Positions 9,670 to 17,566 of a stretch of DNA of 34,171 bases are shown in pieces; the stretch's first letter is position 1, and every line of letters begins with the position of its first letter. A program made the translations under genes and the position numbers. The stretch comes from a bacterium (lineage in GTDB: Bacteria > Patescibacteriota > Dojkabacteria > SC72): positions 1 to 34,171 of the forward strand of contig JAIOSB010000018.1 of assembly GCA_021107795.1 (NCBI GenBank), read 5' to 3'. The notes below the pieces were generated by a model. That model was not told where the DNA came from. It ran no database searches and saw nothing but the letters and a program-made list of their open reading frames with translations.

Positions 9670-10326
9670 ATGAAAACAATACTCTTCCACGGACCATCTG
9701 GTTGTGGTAAAGACACCCAAGTTGAACTTCTAGAAAACAAATATCATTTTGAGAACATTGGAACTGGAGAAATGTTTAGAAAGATGTATGCTCAAGGAAA
9801 CCCTGACGCAATTAAAGCACGCCAATATTGGCTAAAGGGAGAATTTGTTCCAAATGAGCTTACATATAGAATGCTAGAGGACTGGATTAAACAATTCGAC
9901 CAGAGGAAGAATTGGGCATTCGTTTCTGTAATAAGAGATCCGGGACAAATCCCTTTATTTGAAGAGGTCCTTGCTAATACAAATAGAAAACTAGACTATT
10001 TCGTGCACTTTGTACTATCAGAAGAAGCTTCAATCAAAAGAATGTCTTTACGATGGGTGTGTCCGAACTGTGAGATGACCTACCACGAACAGTACAAGAA
10101 AGAGAGTGTAAAAGGGGTTTGTGATAAATGCGGTGAACAATTGGTACAAAGGGAAGATGATAAACCAGAAAAGATTAGGATGAGACTAATGGAATACAAT
10201 AAAACAATAGAACCAATCCTTGAACACTTTAGACAAGAAGGTGTATTAGTTGAAATTGATGCAAGTCCAAGTATAGAGGATATTCATAAAGAACTTATTA
10301 AAAAACTCGAATTACAAATCATATGA
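9670..10326 (+). CDS. adk: Adenylate kinase-like nucleoside monophosphate kinase with zinc LID (ORF track start TTG 9664; ATG at 9670 preferred)
   Basis: P-loop FHGPSGCGKDTQ, NIGTGEMFR, LID CPNC...CDKC; downstream of secY. Confidence 0.85.
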   Translation: MKTILFHGPSGCGKDTQVELLENKYHFENIGTGEMFRKMYAQGNPDAIKARQYWLKGEFVPNELTYRMLEDWIKQFDQRKNWAFVSVIRDPGQIPLFEEVLANTNRKLDYFVHFVLSEEASIKRMSLRWVCPNCEMTYHEQYKKESVKGVCDKCGEQLVQREDDKPEKIRMRLMEYNKTIEPILEHFRQEGVLVEIDASPSIEDIHKELIKKLELQII

Positions 10327-10931
10327 AAAAACTAACTGCTAAAATAAACAAAGTAGTAATTCTACTCACACTATCCGATGTCTTCTCATGGGGACCACTC
10401 ATTATAATATCCTCTCTCTCTGGGATATACCTTGCTCAAAAACTTGGAAGTAATGCTGTAGAATTTGTAGGTATAGGTACAGGTATTTACTACATTACCA
10501 GAGCCTTATTCCAAATCCCTGTAGGGATACTGACAGACAAATTAAAAAAGGATAAAGATGAAATTGCAATACTAATAATAGGGACACTCCTCATGGGCTT
10601 TCCATATATCCTTTACCCATCTATTACCCAAGCATATCAATATTACATCCTACAATTCATCTTTGGTCTGGGAGTATCTCTAAATGTTGTAAACTGGAGA
10701 AAACTATTCGCACTTAACGTTGGAAAGGGAATGGAAGGCAGAGAATATGCCCTCTACGACACTATTCTTAGTGTCTCTACCGCAATATTAAGTATTGTAA
10801 TTGGACTAATTGCCAATATTGGAGATACACATTTTAAAATTGTACTAATTGGGTCAGGAATCACTATGATGCTTGCAAGTATTTGGGTATTACTAATAAC
10901 TACAGTAGACGGTAGGAAAAGCCGGAAATAA
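10323..10931 (+). CDS. Half-size MFS-like membrane protein (about 6 TM, N-terminal half only)
   Basis: Hydrophobic segments and MFS motif-A-like PVGILTDKLKKDKDE; ORF stops after about 6 TM. Confidence 0.6.
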   Translation: MKKLTAKINKVVILLTLSDVFSWGPLIIISSLSGIYLAQKLGSNAVEFVGIGTGIYYITRALFQIPVGILTDKLKKDKDEIAILIIGTLLMGFPYILYPSITQAYQYYILQFIFGLGVSLNVVNWRKLFALNVGKGMEGREYALYDTILSVSTAILSIVIGLIANIGDTHFKIVLIGSGITMMLASIWVLLITTVDGRKSRK

Positions 10932-11025
10932 TCACTCAAATATTGAATAATTCTTAAATATTTGGTATCCTTACACCGTTTCCTAGGAAATATCGTGGTA
11001 GAGAAGCAAAAACATTCAAAAACCT

Positions 11026-11054
11026 TTGAAATGTACGCGAAACTTTGATATAAT
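11026..11054 (+). promoter_or_regulatory. Sigma70-like promoter for infA-rpmJ-rpsM-... unit
   Basis: TTGAAA (11026-11031) - 17 bp - TATAAT (11049-11054). Confidence 0.8.
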
Positions 11055-11091
11055 CACTGGATACTATTTAGTTCACGAATTGCATTTTTAA

Positions 11092-11325
11092 ATGGTTGCA
11101 GATACGAAAAAAGTTTTTGAGTTTGAGGGAGTGGTACAGAAATGTTTACCAAATACCAAGTTTGTTATAGAAATAGAAGGAGAAGGCAACAAGCATGAAG
11201 TGATAGGATATCTTTCTGGGAAAATGAGAAGATACTACATTCGAATTTTAGAAGGAGATAAAGTTAGAGTAGAGATGAGTCCATATGATAAGACTCAAGG
11301 TAGAATTACTTACAGATATAAATAA
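11092..11325 (+). CDS. infA: Translation initiation factor IF-1
   Basis: [69 protein letters not shown]. Confidence 0.96.
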   Translation: MVADTKKVFEFEGVVQKCLPNTKFVIEIEGEGNKHEVIGYLSGKMRRYYIRILEGDKVRVEMSPYDKTQGRITYRYK

Positions 11326-11327
11326 AT

Positions 11328-11444
11328 ATGAAGGTCAAAGCTTCAGTAAAAAAAAGATGTCCTGATTGTTACACGGTAACCAGAAAAGGCCGTGTGTATG
11401 TGTATTGTAAAAGGAATCCAAAGCATAAGCAAAGGCAGGGTTAA
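11328..11444 (+). CDS. rpmJ: 50S ribosomal protein L36 (38 aa; below ORF-track cutoff)
   Basis: ATG 11328 to TAA 11444: [39 protein letters not shown]-x2-C...C-x5-H zinc motif. Confidence 0.97.
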   Translation: MKVKASVKKRCPDCYTVTRKGRVYVYCKRNPKHKQRQG

Positions 11445-11469
11445 CTATATATATTTAAAAGTTTTAAAC

Positions 11470-11853
11470 ATGGCAAGAATTGCAGGAGTAGAAATAACTG
11501 ATGACAAGAAATTATGGATATCACTTCAAGGTATTTATGGTGTAGGGGAGAAGACAGCTAAGGATGTTTGTAAAGAAACAAAGATAGATGAGAATATAAT
11601 AGTTGGAAAGATGACAGAAGGAGAATTAGATAAGGTAAGGGTGTACATTGATAAGAATGTTCAATCTGAAGGAGAACTAAGGCAAACAACATTTAGGAAT
11701 ATTAAGAGACTTAAAGATATAAGATGCTACAGAGGAATTAGACATAAATTAGGGCTTCCTGTAAGAGGCCAAAGAACTAGGCGCAATGCTCGTACAAGAA
11801 AAGGTAGGAGCAGACCTGTGGGTGGTTTAAAGACTAAGTTAGAAAAGACATAA
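11470..11853 (+). CDS. rpsM: 30S ribosomal protein S13
   Basis: ORF track start 11392 overlaps rpmJ; ATG 11470 gives MARIAGVEITDDKKLWISLQGIYGVGEKTA...; RGQRTRRNARTRKG. Confidence 0.96.
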   Translation: MARIAGVEITDDKKLWISLQGIYGVGEKTAKDVCKETKIDENIIVGKMTEGELDKVRVYIDKNVQSEGELRQTTFRNIKRLKDIRCYRGIRHKLGLPVRGQRTRRNARTRKGRSRPVGGLKTKLEKT

Positions 11854-11856
11854 TCA

Positions 11857-12240
11857 ATGGCAAAAACTACTAAAAAAAGTACAAAGAAAAAAGTTTTAAG
11901 TGGTATGGCTATGATTCAAGCTACATTTAACAATACAATTATCACATTGACTGATGAAGAAGGTAAAACTCTTGTGCAAGGTAGTCCTGCAGTAGTAGGA
12001 TTTAGTGGAGCAAGAAGAAGTACTGCATTTGCTGCTACCAAAGCTGCACAAGATGCTGCAGAGAAAGCTATGAAGAAATATGGACTTAAAGAGATTAAAG
12101 TGTTTGTAAAAGGACCAGGATCTGGTAGAAATGCTGCAGTTAAGGGACTAGATGCTGCAGGACTTAGAATTACCTCTTTGACTGATAGAACCCCGATACC
12201 TCATAATGGTTGCAGATCAAGAAAAGCACCAAGGAATTAA
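11857..12240 (+). CDS. rpsK: 30S ribosomal protein S11
   Basis: ATFNNTIITLTDEEG...VFVKGPGSGRNAAVKGLDAAGLRITSLTDRTPIPHNGCRSRKAPRN. Confidence 0.97.
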   Translation: MAKTTKKSTKKKVLSGMAMIQATFNNTIITLTDEEGKTLVQGSPAVVGFSGARRSTAFAATKAAQDAAEKAMKKYGLKEIKVFVKGPGSGRNAAVKGLDAAGLRITSLTDRTPIPHNGCRSRKAPRN

Positions 12241-12262
12241 TATTTTGAATATACAACGATAA

Positions 12263-12874
12263 ATGGGAAGATATACAGGACCAAAAGAAAAATTAAGTAG
12301 AAGAGAAGGAGTAAACCTATTCCTTAAAGGATCTCGATCTTTTTCAGATAAGAATGGTTTAAATAGGAAACCTTTTGTTCCAGGTCAACATGGTAATAAA
12401 AGAAGACCTAGACTTTCTGATTATGGTATTCATCTAAGAGAAAAACAGAAGGTGAAGAGAACATATGGATTAAGAGAAAGACAATTTAAGAATCTTTATG
12501 CTAAGGCTACTAAAAGATCTAAAGCTCGAAATACTGATAGAGGTTTAGAGTTTTTAAGACTATTAGAGTTAAGATTAGATAATGTTGTATACTACGCTGG
12601 ATTGGCTCCATCAAGAGCATCATCCAGACAAGCAGTTGTACATGGACATATATTAGTAAATGGGAAGAAATTGAATGTTCCTTCTTACGAACTCAAAGAG
12701 GGAGACTCTGTTGAACTAAAGATTGCTAAACTAGCTCCTGTGGAAAAACTCTTCCCAGTGCCTGAATGGATTGAAGCTAGTGGAGTAAATGCTAAAGTTG
12801 TTAGATTGCCTGTAAGAGATGATATGGATGAGGGAATTAAAGAAAACCTCATAATTGAGTTCTATTCTAGATAA
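12263..12874 (+). CDS. rpsD: 30S ribosomal protein S4 (C-minus, no Zn cysteines)
   Basis: MGRYTGPKEKLSRREG...LRLDNVVYYAGLAPSRASSRQAVVHGHILVNGKKLNVPSY (S4 domain). Confidence 0.97.
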   Translation: MGRYTGPKEKLSRREGVNLFLKGSRSFSDKNGLNRKPFVPGQHGNKRRPRLSDYGIHLREKQKVKRTYGLRERQFKNLYAKATKRSKARNTDRGLEFLRLLELRLDNVVYYAGLAPSRASSRQAVVHGHILVNGKKLNVPSYELKEGDSVELKIAKLAPVEKLFPVPEWIEASGVNAKVVRLPVRDDMDEGIKENLIIEFYSR

Positions 12875-12891
12875 TTTATATATATACAAAC

Positions 12892-13854
12892 ATGGAAGCT
12901 TTTAAAGATATAAAGGTCGTAATAAAAGATGAAGAGACAAACTTTGCTCTTTTCGAAATTTCACCATTACCAAGAGGATATGGTCATACACTAGGGAACT
13001 CCTTTAGAAGGATCCTTTACTCTAGTCTACCAGGAGCTGGTATTACATCTGTAAAGATTAAAGGTGCTAAGCACGAATACTCTGCTATTGATGGTATTAA
13101 AGAAGATGTCCTCAACATCATTCTTAATCTTAAACAAGTTAAGTTCTCAATGAGATCTGACGAACCACAAACATGTAAAATAAAGGTTAGTGGAAAGAAA
13201 ACAGTTACATCAAAAGATATAGAGGTGTCTGCTGATGTAGACGTTGCTTCAGAAGAGATTGAGATCGCTACACTAACAGATGCAGGAGCAGAACTAAATA
13301 TTGAATTTGTAGTTGAAAAGGGTGTTGGATATAAAGATGTGAAAGATGTAGATAGAGCTGAAGCAGGTGTAATCCCTGTAGATTGTGACTTCTCTCCAAT
13401 CGAGAAAGTAAGTCTTTCAATAGAGCAAGCAAGAAAAGGACAACAAACAAACTTAGATGCAGTATTAATTGGTGTATATACCGATGGAAGTATTACTCCA
13501 AAAGATTCTCTTTTAGAAGCATCAAAGATTCTCCAAGAGTTCTCAGGAAAAGTTATGATCTCAATGGGTATGGCCCAGAAAGAGGTAGAAGAGTTGGCAG
13601 AAGCTGCTAATACAGTTGATGTTGAAGAAGAGGTAATTGAGGAAGAGAATGAAGTGAACGGATGGAAGATTGAGGAATTACCAATTTCAAAAAGATCAAA
13701 AACAGGATTACTTGCAGGAGGATTTAAGACAGTGGGAGATTTGCAGAATGTTTCTACCTCTGATCTTCTAAACCTTCCAGGATTTGGTAACAAATCACTA
13801 AATGAGGTTATAGAACTACTAAATGAATATGGAGTTAACATTAAGTCTGAATAA
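12892..13854 (+). CDS. rpoA: DNA-directed RNA polymerase subunit alpha
   Basis: PLPRGYGHTLGNSFRRILYSSLPGAGITSVKIKGAKHEYSAIDGIKEDVLNIILNLKQ; alpha-CTD after acidic linker. Confidence 0.97.
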   Translation: MEAFKDIKVVIKDEETNFALFEISPLPRGYGHTLGNSFRRILYSSLPGAGITSVKIKGAKHEYSAIDGIKEDVLNIILNLKQVKFSMRSDEPQTCKIKVSGKKTVTSKDIEVSADVDVASEEIEIATLTDAGAELNIEFVVEKGVGYKDVKDVDRAEAGVIPVDCDFSPIEKVSLSIEQARKGQQTNLDAVLIGVYTDGSITPKDSLLEASKILQEFSGKVMISMGMAQKEVEELAEAANTVDVEEEVIEEENEVNGWKIEELPISKRSKTGLLAGGFKTVGDLQNVSTSDLLNLPGFGNKSLNEVIELLNEYGVNIKSE

Positions 13855-13856
13855 AT

Positions 13857-14363
13857 ATGTATAAGAGAATGGGTGTCAAAAAATTAGGGAGAAAGAAGGC
13901 ACACAGAGAGTCTTTGATCAGGGGTCAGATGAGAGCACTATTTTCTACTGGAGCTTTAAGGACAACTACTCCTAAGGCCAAAGTTATGAAGTCTCACGCT
14001 CAATCCCTTATCGCCCAAATGCAGAAAAAAGAAATTACTTTAGAGAGTAGAAGAAAATTACAAATTGTGTTTGGAAATACAGAACTTGTACATAAAGCAA
14101 TTAAATATGCTGAAAAGAGTGTAACTGGGGTTACAATTGTTAAGGTTGGTTTTAGAGCAGGTGATAATGCAGAGATGTCTAGAATAGAACTAATTGGTTT
14201 CAAGAAGAAGAAAGCTAGGAAGATTGTAAAGAAAGAAGAAGAGGTGAAGGATATTGTGGATAAAGATATTAATAAGGGGATTGAAAAGAAAAAGATAAAG
14301 GCTAGTAAGAAAAGAATGCCTACTGTAAAGAAAGAGAGAGCTAGGTCTCGATCAGGTCTATAA
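13857..14363 (+). CDS. rplQ: 50S ribosomal protein L17 with basic C-terminal extension
   Basis: KLGRKKAHRESLIRGQMRALFSTGALRTTTPKAKVMK; start could be the internal ATG at 13869. Confidence 0.93.
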   Translation: MYKRMGVKKLGRKKAHRESLIRGQMRALFSTGALRTTTPKAKVMKSHAQSLIAQMQKKEITLESRRKLQIVFGNTELVHKAIKYAEKSVTGVTIVKVGFRAGDNAEMSRIELIGFKKKKARKIVKKEEEVKDIVDKDINKGIEKKKIKASKKRMPTVKKERARSRSGL

Positions 14364-14381
14364 TTTATACGTAATAAGAAT

Positions 14382-14816
14382 ATGGAATACAAGACACAAT
14401 GGACAAAAAAAGAAGATATCGTTCGGAAATGGCATGTTATTGATGTCAAAGGACAGATTCTTGGTAGAACTGCTACTAGAATAGCTTCTTTGCTCATAGG
14501 TAAAGAGAAACCACAGATTGTTCCAAATCTTGACTGTGGAGATTTTGTAATAGTACTTAATAGTGATGAAGTGAAACTTACAAGAGGGAAAGAGAAGAAG
14601 AAGATTTACTACCATCACACCTCATATCCAGGTGGACTAAAGGAGATAAGGTTTGACCAGCTATTGAAGAAAGATTCTAGAAAAATAATAGAGCTTGCAG
14701 TTAAGAATATGCTTCCAAAAAACAAGCTTAGAGATGGAAGAATGGCTAGAATGTTTGTTTACAAAGATGGAGAGCATCCACATGAAGCTCAAATGCCTGT
14801 TGATTATAAATTTTAA
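14382..14816 (+). CDS. rplM: 50S ribosomal protein L13
   Basis: WHVIDVKGQILGRTATRIASLLIGKEKP...GDFVIVLNSDEVKLTRGKEKKKIYYHHTSYPGGLK. Confidence 0.97.
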   Translation: MEYKTQWTKKEDIVRKWHVIDVKGQILGRTATRIASLLIGKEKPQIVPNLDCGDFVIVLNSDEVKLTRGKEKKKIYYHHTSYPGGLKEIRFDQLLKKDSRKIIELAVKNMLPKNKLRDGRMARMFVYKDGEHPHEAQMPVDYKF

Positions 14817-14827
14817 TTTGAAAATAC

Positions 14828-15226
14828 GTGAGTAAGAAAAAATATACAGAAGGAATTGGACGAAGAAAAACATCTACTTGTAGAGTAAGAATCTATAAAG
14901 GAGATGAAGTTTCTACAATTAATGAGTTACCAATAGAAGAATATCTAAAGGGTATTCCTACTGCAAAGGATGTGATTTTAGAACCTTTGGTTGTTACAAA
15001 ATTAATTGGCAAATATTACTTCACAGCAAAAGTCTCCGGTGGAGGTACTACTGGTCAAATTGGGGCTGTAAGACTTGGTCTTTCTAGAGCTCTTTATAAG
15101 ATGGATGAAGATCTTAAGGAACCTCTTAGAAAAGCTGAGTTAGTGACGAGAGATCCTAGAGCAGTTGAAAGAAAGAAATATAATCAGAGAAAAGCTAGAA
15201 AGAAAAGGCAATTCTCAAAGCGATAG
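14828..15226 (+). CDS. rpsI: 30S ribosomal protein S9 (GTG start)
   Basis: GIGRRKTSTCRVRIYKGDE...VSGGGTTGQIGAVRLGLSRAL...KKYNQRKARKKRQFSKR. Confidence 0.97.
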   Translation: MSKKKYTEGIGRRKTSTCRVRIYKGDEVSTINELPIEEYLKGIPTAKDVILEPLVVTKLIGKYYFTAKVSGGGTTGQIGAVRLGLSRALYKMDEDLKEPLRKAELVTRDPRAVERKKYNQRKARKKRQFSKR

Positions 15227-15246
15227 TTTCGTATTGTATGAAAGTG

Positions 15247-15275
15247 AAGGAGAGGTGAAGGCCTCTCCTTTTTTT
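15247..15275 (+). terminator. Intrinsic terminator after rpsI
   Basis: AAGGAGAGG-TGAAGG-CCTCTCCTT followed by T-run. Confidence 0.9.
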
Positions 15276-15324
15276 ATTTCCATCTATGTTATACAATATT
15301 GTATTAAGTTATTATTCTCTCTAT

Positions 15325-16251
15325 ATGAATTTATCTCCTAATTTTAAGAATATACTTCGTATATCGCTAATGGTTGTAGGTGGTTTAGCCTTAACCTTAA
15401 CTCTATGTATTGGAGTTATCTATTTATATCTCAATTCAACCTCGTGGTATTCTACTAATGTTGATTATATAGAAGGTGGTAGAGGAGGTGTCTATCTTGA
15501 CGAATCTCCTTTTCTACAGAGTGGACTTGTAGAAGAGTCATCTATGCCTAAAGTAGCCACTATTGGGAATGACCATGAACCTACTGTAGAGCGCAAGATA
15601 CAGAAAGGTGGTAGTGTAAATATGAAAGTTGAAGATTTAGACGAATCATATGATGAGGTCTATGATATTTTACAAAAGTATAGTGGAGAATTAACCAATA
15701 GCTATGAGAGTGGTGAAGGAAACGAAAAACACATCTCTATGACATTACAGATAGAGTCTAAATATTTTGAAGACATATATGCTGATGTGAAAGAAATAGA
15801 TGGGGAAGTAATATATGCCTCATATTCTACTGATGATGTTACAATGCAATATACAGATTTAGAATCAAGACTTAGAAACCTAGAAGCTGCAGAGACACAA
15901 TTGGTAACACTACTTGAAAGTGCAGAAGATGTAACTGAGACATTAGCAGTATATACAGAACTAACAAATATTCGATCTCAGATAGAGGTGATAGAAGGAC
16001 AGCTTAAATATATGGATAGCCGAGTAGATTACTCGTACCTTACCGTGACGCTTTCTCTAAGTGATACAGGCATGGCTGTTGTTGATGATGTATGGAAACC
16101 ATGGGGTGTAGCAAAGATTGCCTTCTCTGCCCTTATCTCTTTTGGTAAAGGTGTTGTTAATATGTTGATATGGGTAGTGGTATTTTCACCATTAGTTGGT
16201 ATTGTTGTAGGAAGTGTACTATTACTAAGAAAGAAAAAAGGGAAGAAATAG
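15325..16251 (+). CDS. DUF4349-like membrane-anchored protein
   Basis: N-term TM, YTDLESRLRNLEAAETQLVTLLESAEDVTETLAVYTELTNIRSQIEVIEGQLKYMDSRVDYSYLTVTL, C-term TM; start 15325 preferred over 15286. Confidence 0.75.
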   Translation: MNLSPNFKNILRISLMVVGGLALTLTLCIGVIYLYLNSTSWYSTNVDYIEGGRGGVYLDESPFLQSGLVEESSMPKVATIGNDHEPTVERKIQKGGSVNMKVEDLDESYDEVYDILQKYSGELTNSYESGEGNEKHISMTLQIESKYFEDIYADVKEIDGEVIYASYSTDDVTMQYTDLESRLRNLEAAETQLVTLLESAEDVTETLAVYTELTNIRSQIEVIEGQLKYMDSRVDYSYLTVTLSLSDTGMAVVDDVWKPWGVAKIAFSALISFGKGVVNMLIWVVVFSPLVGIVVGSVLLLRKKKGKK

Positions 16252-16260
16252 TGGTATAAT
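16252..16260 (+). promoter_or_regulatory. Extended -10 promoter of rnpB
   Basis: TGGTATAAT directly after upstream CDS stop, 5-7 nt before the P1 5' strand. Confidence 0.65.
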
Positions 16261-16264
16261 CTGA

Positions 16265-16562
16265 CGCGCAAGTATTCTGGATGGTTGCGCCTAGATGATA
16301 GGTGAGGAAAGTCCGGACTCCGCAAATGGAACCAACGAGAGTTGGGGGGGAGTGATCTCTCGGAGAAAAGGGCAACAGAAAGTTATACCGCCCAATAAGG
16401 CACTGCTCGCCGATTGGGTAAGGGTGAAATGGTAGTGTAAGAGACTACCGGGTAATGTAGTAATACATTATCGCGTGGTAACCCCTTCCTGGAGCAAGGT
16501 TAAACCGCATAGATAGATAACCATCGTTATACAGAATTCGGCTTATTGAATGCTTGCGCACT
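16265..16562 (+). ncRNA. rnpB: RNase P RNA (shortened, about 298 nt)
   Basis: GAGGAAAGTCCGGACTCC, AACAGAAAGTTATACCGCC, GGGTAAGGGTGAAA, GGAGCAAGG, ACAGAATTCGGCTTAT; 12-bp P1 helix 16266-16277/16548-16559. Confidence 0.95.
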
Positions 16563-17515
16563 TAAGGTTTAGATAATCCATTAATATACTCTTCCGCAGA
16601 TATATGCTGTTTCCCTTCGATTTGTAATTCGTTTACTTTTATACAAATTCCCCTATCTTTGGTACCAAAAAGAAGATTCCTATTATCCACGAAAAGTTCT
16701 CCAATTCCCTTTCTCTCATTACATCCAACGATATCCACATCGAAAAGCTTAACCCTTTTATCATCTACCACAGTCCATACAATCGGCCATGGTACAAACG
16801 CTCTAACCATTCGTTCGATGTATTCAGGACTCATATTCTGCCAGTCAATTCGAGCATTCTCTTTTGAGATATCTTTCTGCCAACAATAGGTGGCTTCACT
16901 ATTAATCTGTTTATCCCCTTCAATTTCTCCATGAACCCATCTTTCCAAAACATCACCTAGTATAGTAGAACTCTTTTTGACCAACCTTTCTCTTAATGTC
17001 TGATTTGTATCCTTCGACAGTATATTTTCTTTGTAAATCTCTAGTACATCTCCTTCATCTAAACCACCAGACATTAGCATAATGGAAATTCCCGTTTCCT
17101 TTTCTCCATCTAGAATTGCCTTTTGAATTGGAACTGCTCCCCTATATTTAGGTAAAAGAGAGAAGTGAACATTAATTGCCTTAAACCTAGGCTTCTCCAA
17201 GAAAAACTTCGGAGCTATTTCTCCAAAAGCTTTACAGACCACTAACTCAGGTTGAAAGATTTCTAAAGCCTCTTGATATTTAATCTTTTGCCTCTCTGTA
17301 TGGAACACCTCTATGCTACGCTTCACGGCATATTTTTTAACTTTAGAAGGAGTTAAAACATGCTTCCTCCCAACAGGCTTATTTGTTGTAGTAATTACGC
17401 CTACAATATTAAACCTCTCATCTTTGTGAAGAGCTTTAAGTGTCTCTACTGATTCCCAGCCACTACCAAGAAAGATTGTCCTAACTGGATTTGTTTTTAG
17501 ATTCCTCATATCCAA
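16562..17515 (-). CDS. fmt: Methionyl-tRNA formyltransferase (start may be the internal ATG about 6 nt in: MRNLKTNPVR)
   Basis: TIFLGSGWESVETLKAL...KAINVHFSLLPKYRGAVPIQKAILDGEKETGISIMLMSGGLDEGDVL. Confidence 0.93.
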   Translation of the reverse strand: MDMRNLKTNPVRTIFLGSGWESVETLKALHKDERFNIVGVITTTNKPVGRKHVLTPSKVKKYAVKRSIEVFHTERQKIKYQEALEIFQPELVVCKAFGEIAPKFFLEKPRFKAINVHFSLLPKYRGAVPIQKAILDGEKETGISIMLMSGGLDEGDVLEIYKENILSKDTNQTLRERLVKKSSTILGDVLERWVHGEIEGDKQINSEATYCWQKDISKENARIDWQNMSPEYIERMVRAFVPWPIVWTVVDDKRVKLFDVDIVGCNERKGIGELFVDNRNLLFGTKDRGICIKVNELQIEGKQHISAEEYINGLSKP

Positions 17516-17549
17516 TTCTACTCAATATTGAAAGAAAAAGATATCCAGA

Positions 17550-17558
17550 TGGTATAAT
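17550..17558 (+). promoter_or_regulatory. Extended -10 promoter of tgt
   Basis: TGGTATAAT ending 8 nt before the tgt ATG; predicted TSS at or near the start codon. Confidence 0.6.
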
Positions 17559-17566
17559 GGCAGGAC

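Noticed and set aside
11392-11469. Upstream extension of the rpsM ORF
   Set aside because: It overlaps rpmJ in another frame; S13 proteins begin at MARIAG (11470).
13017-13841. 274-aa minus-strand ORF opposite rpoA
   Set aside because: It lies entirely antisense to an unambiguous rpoA; Ser-rich translation typical of antisense to conserved codons; no domain seen.
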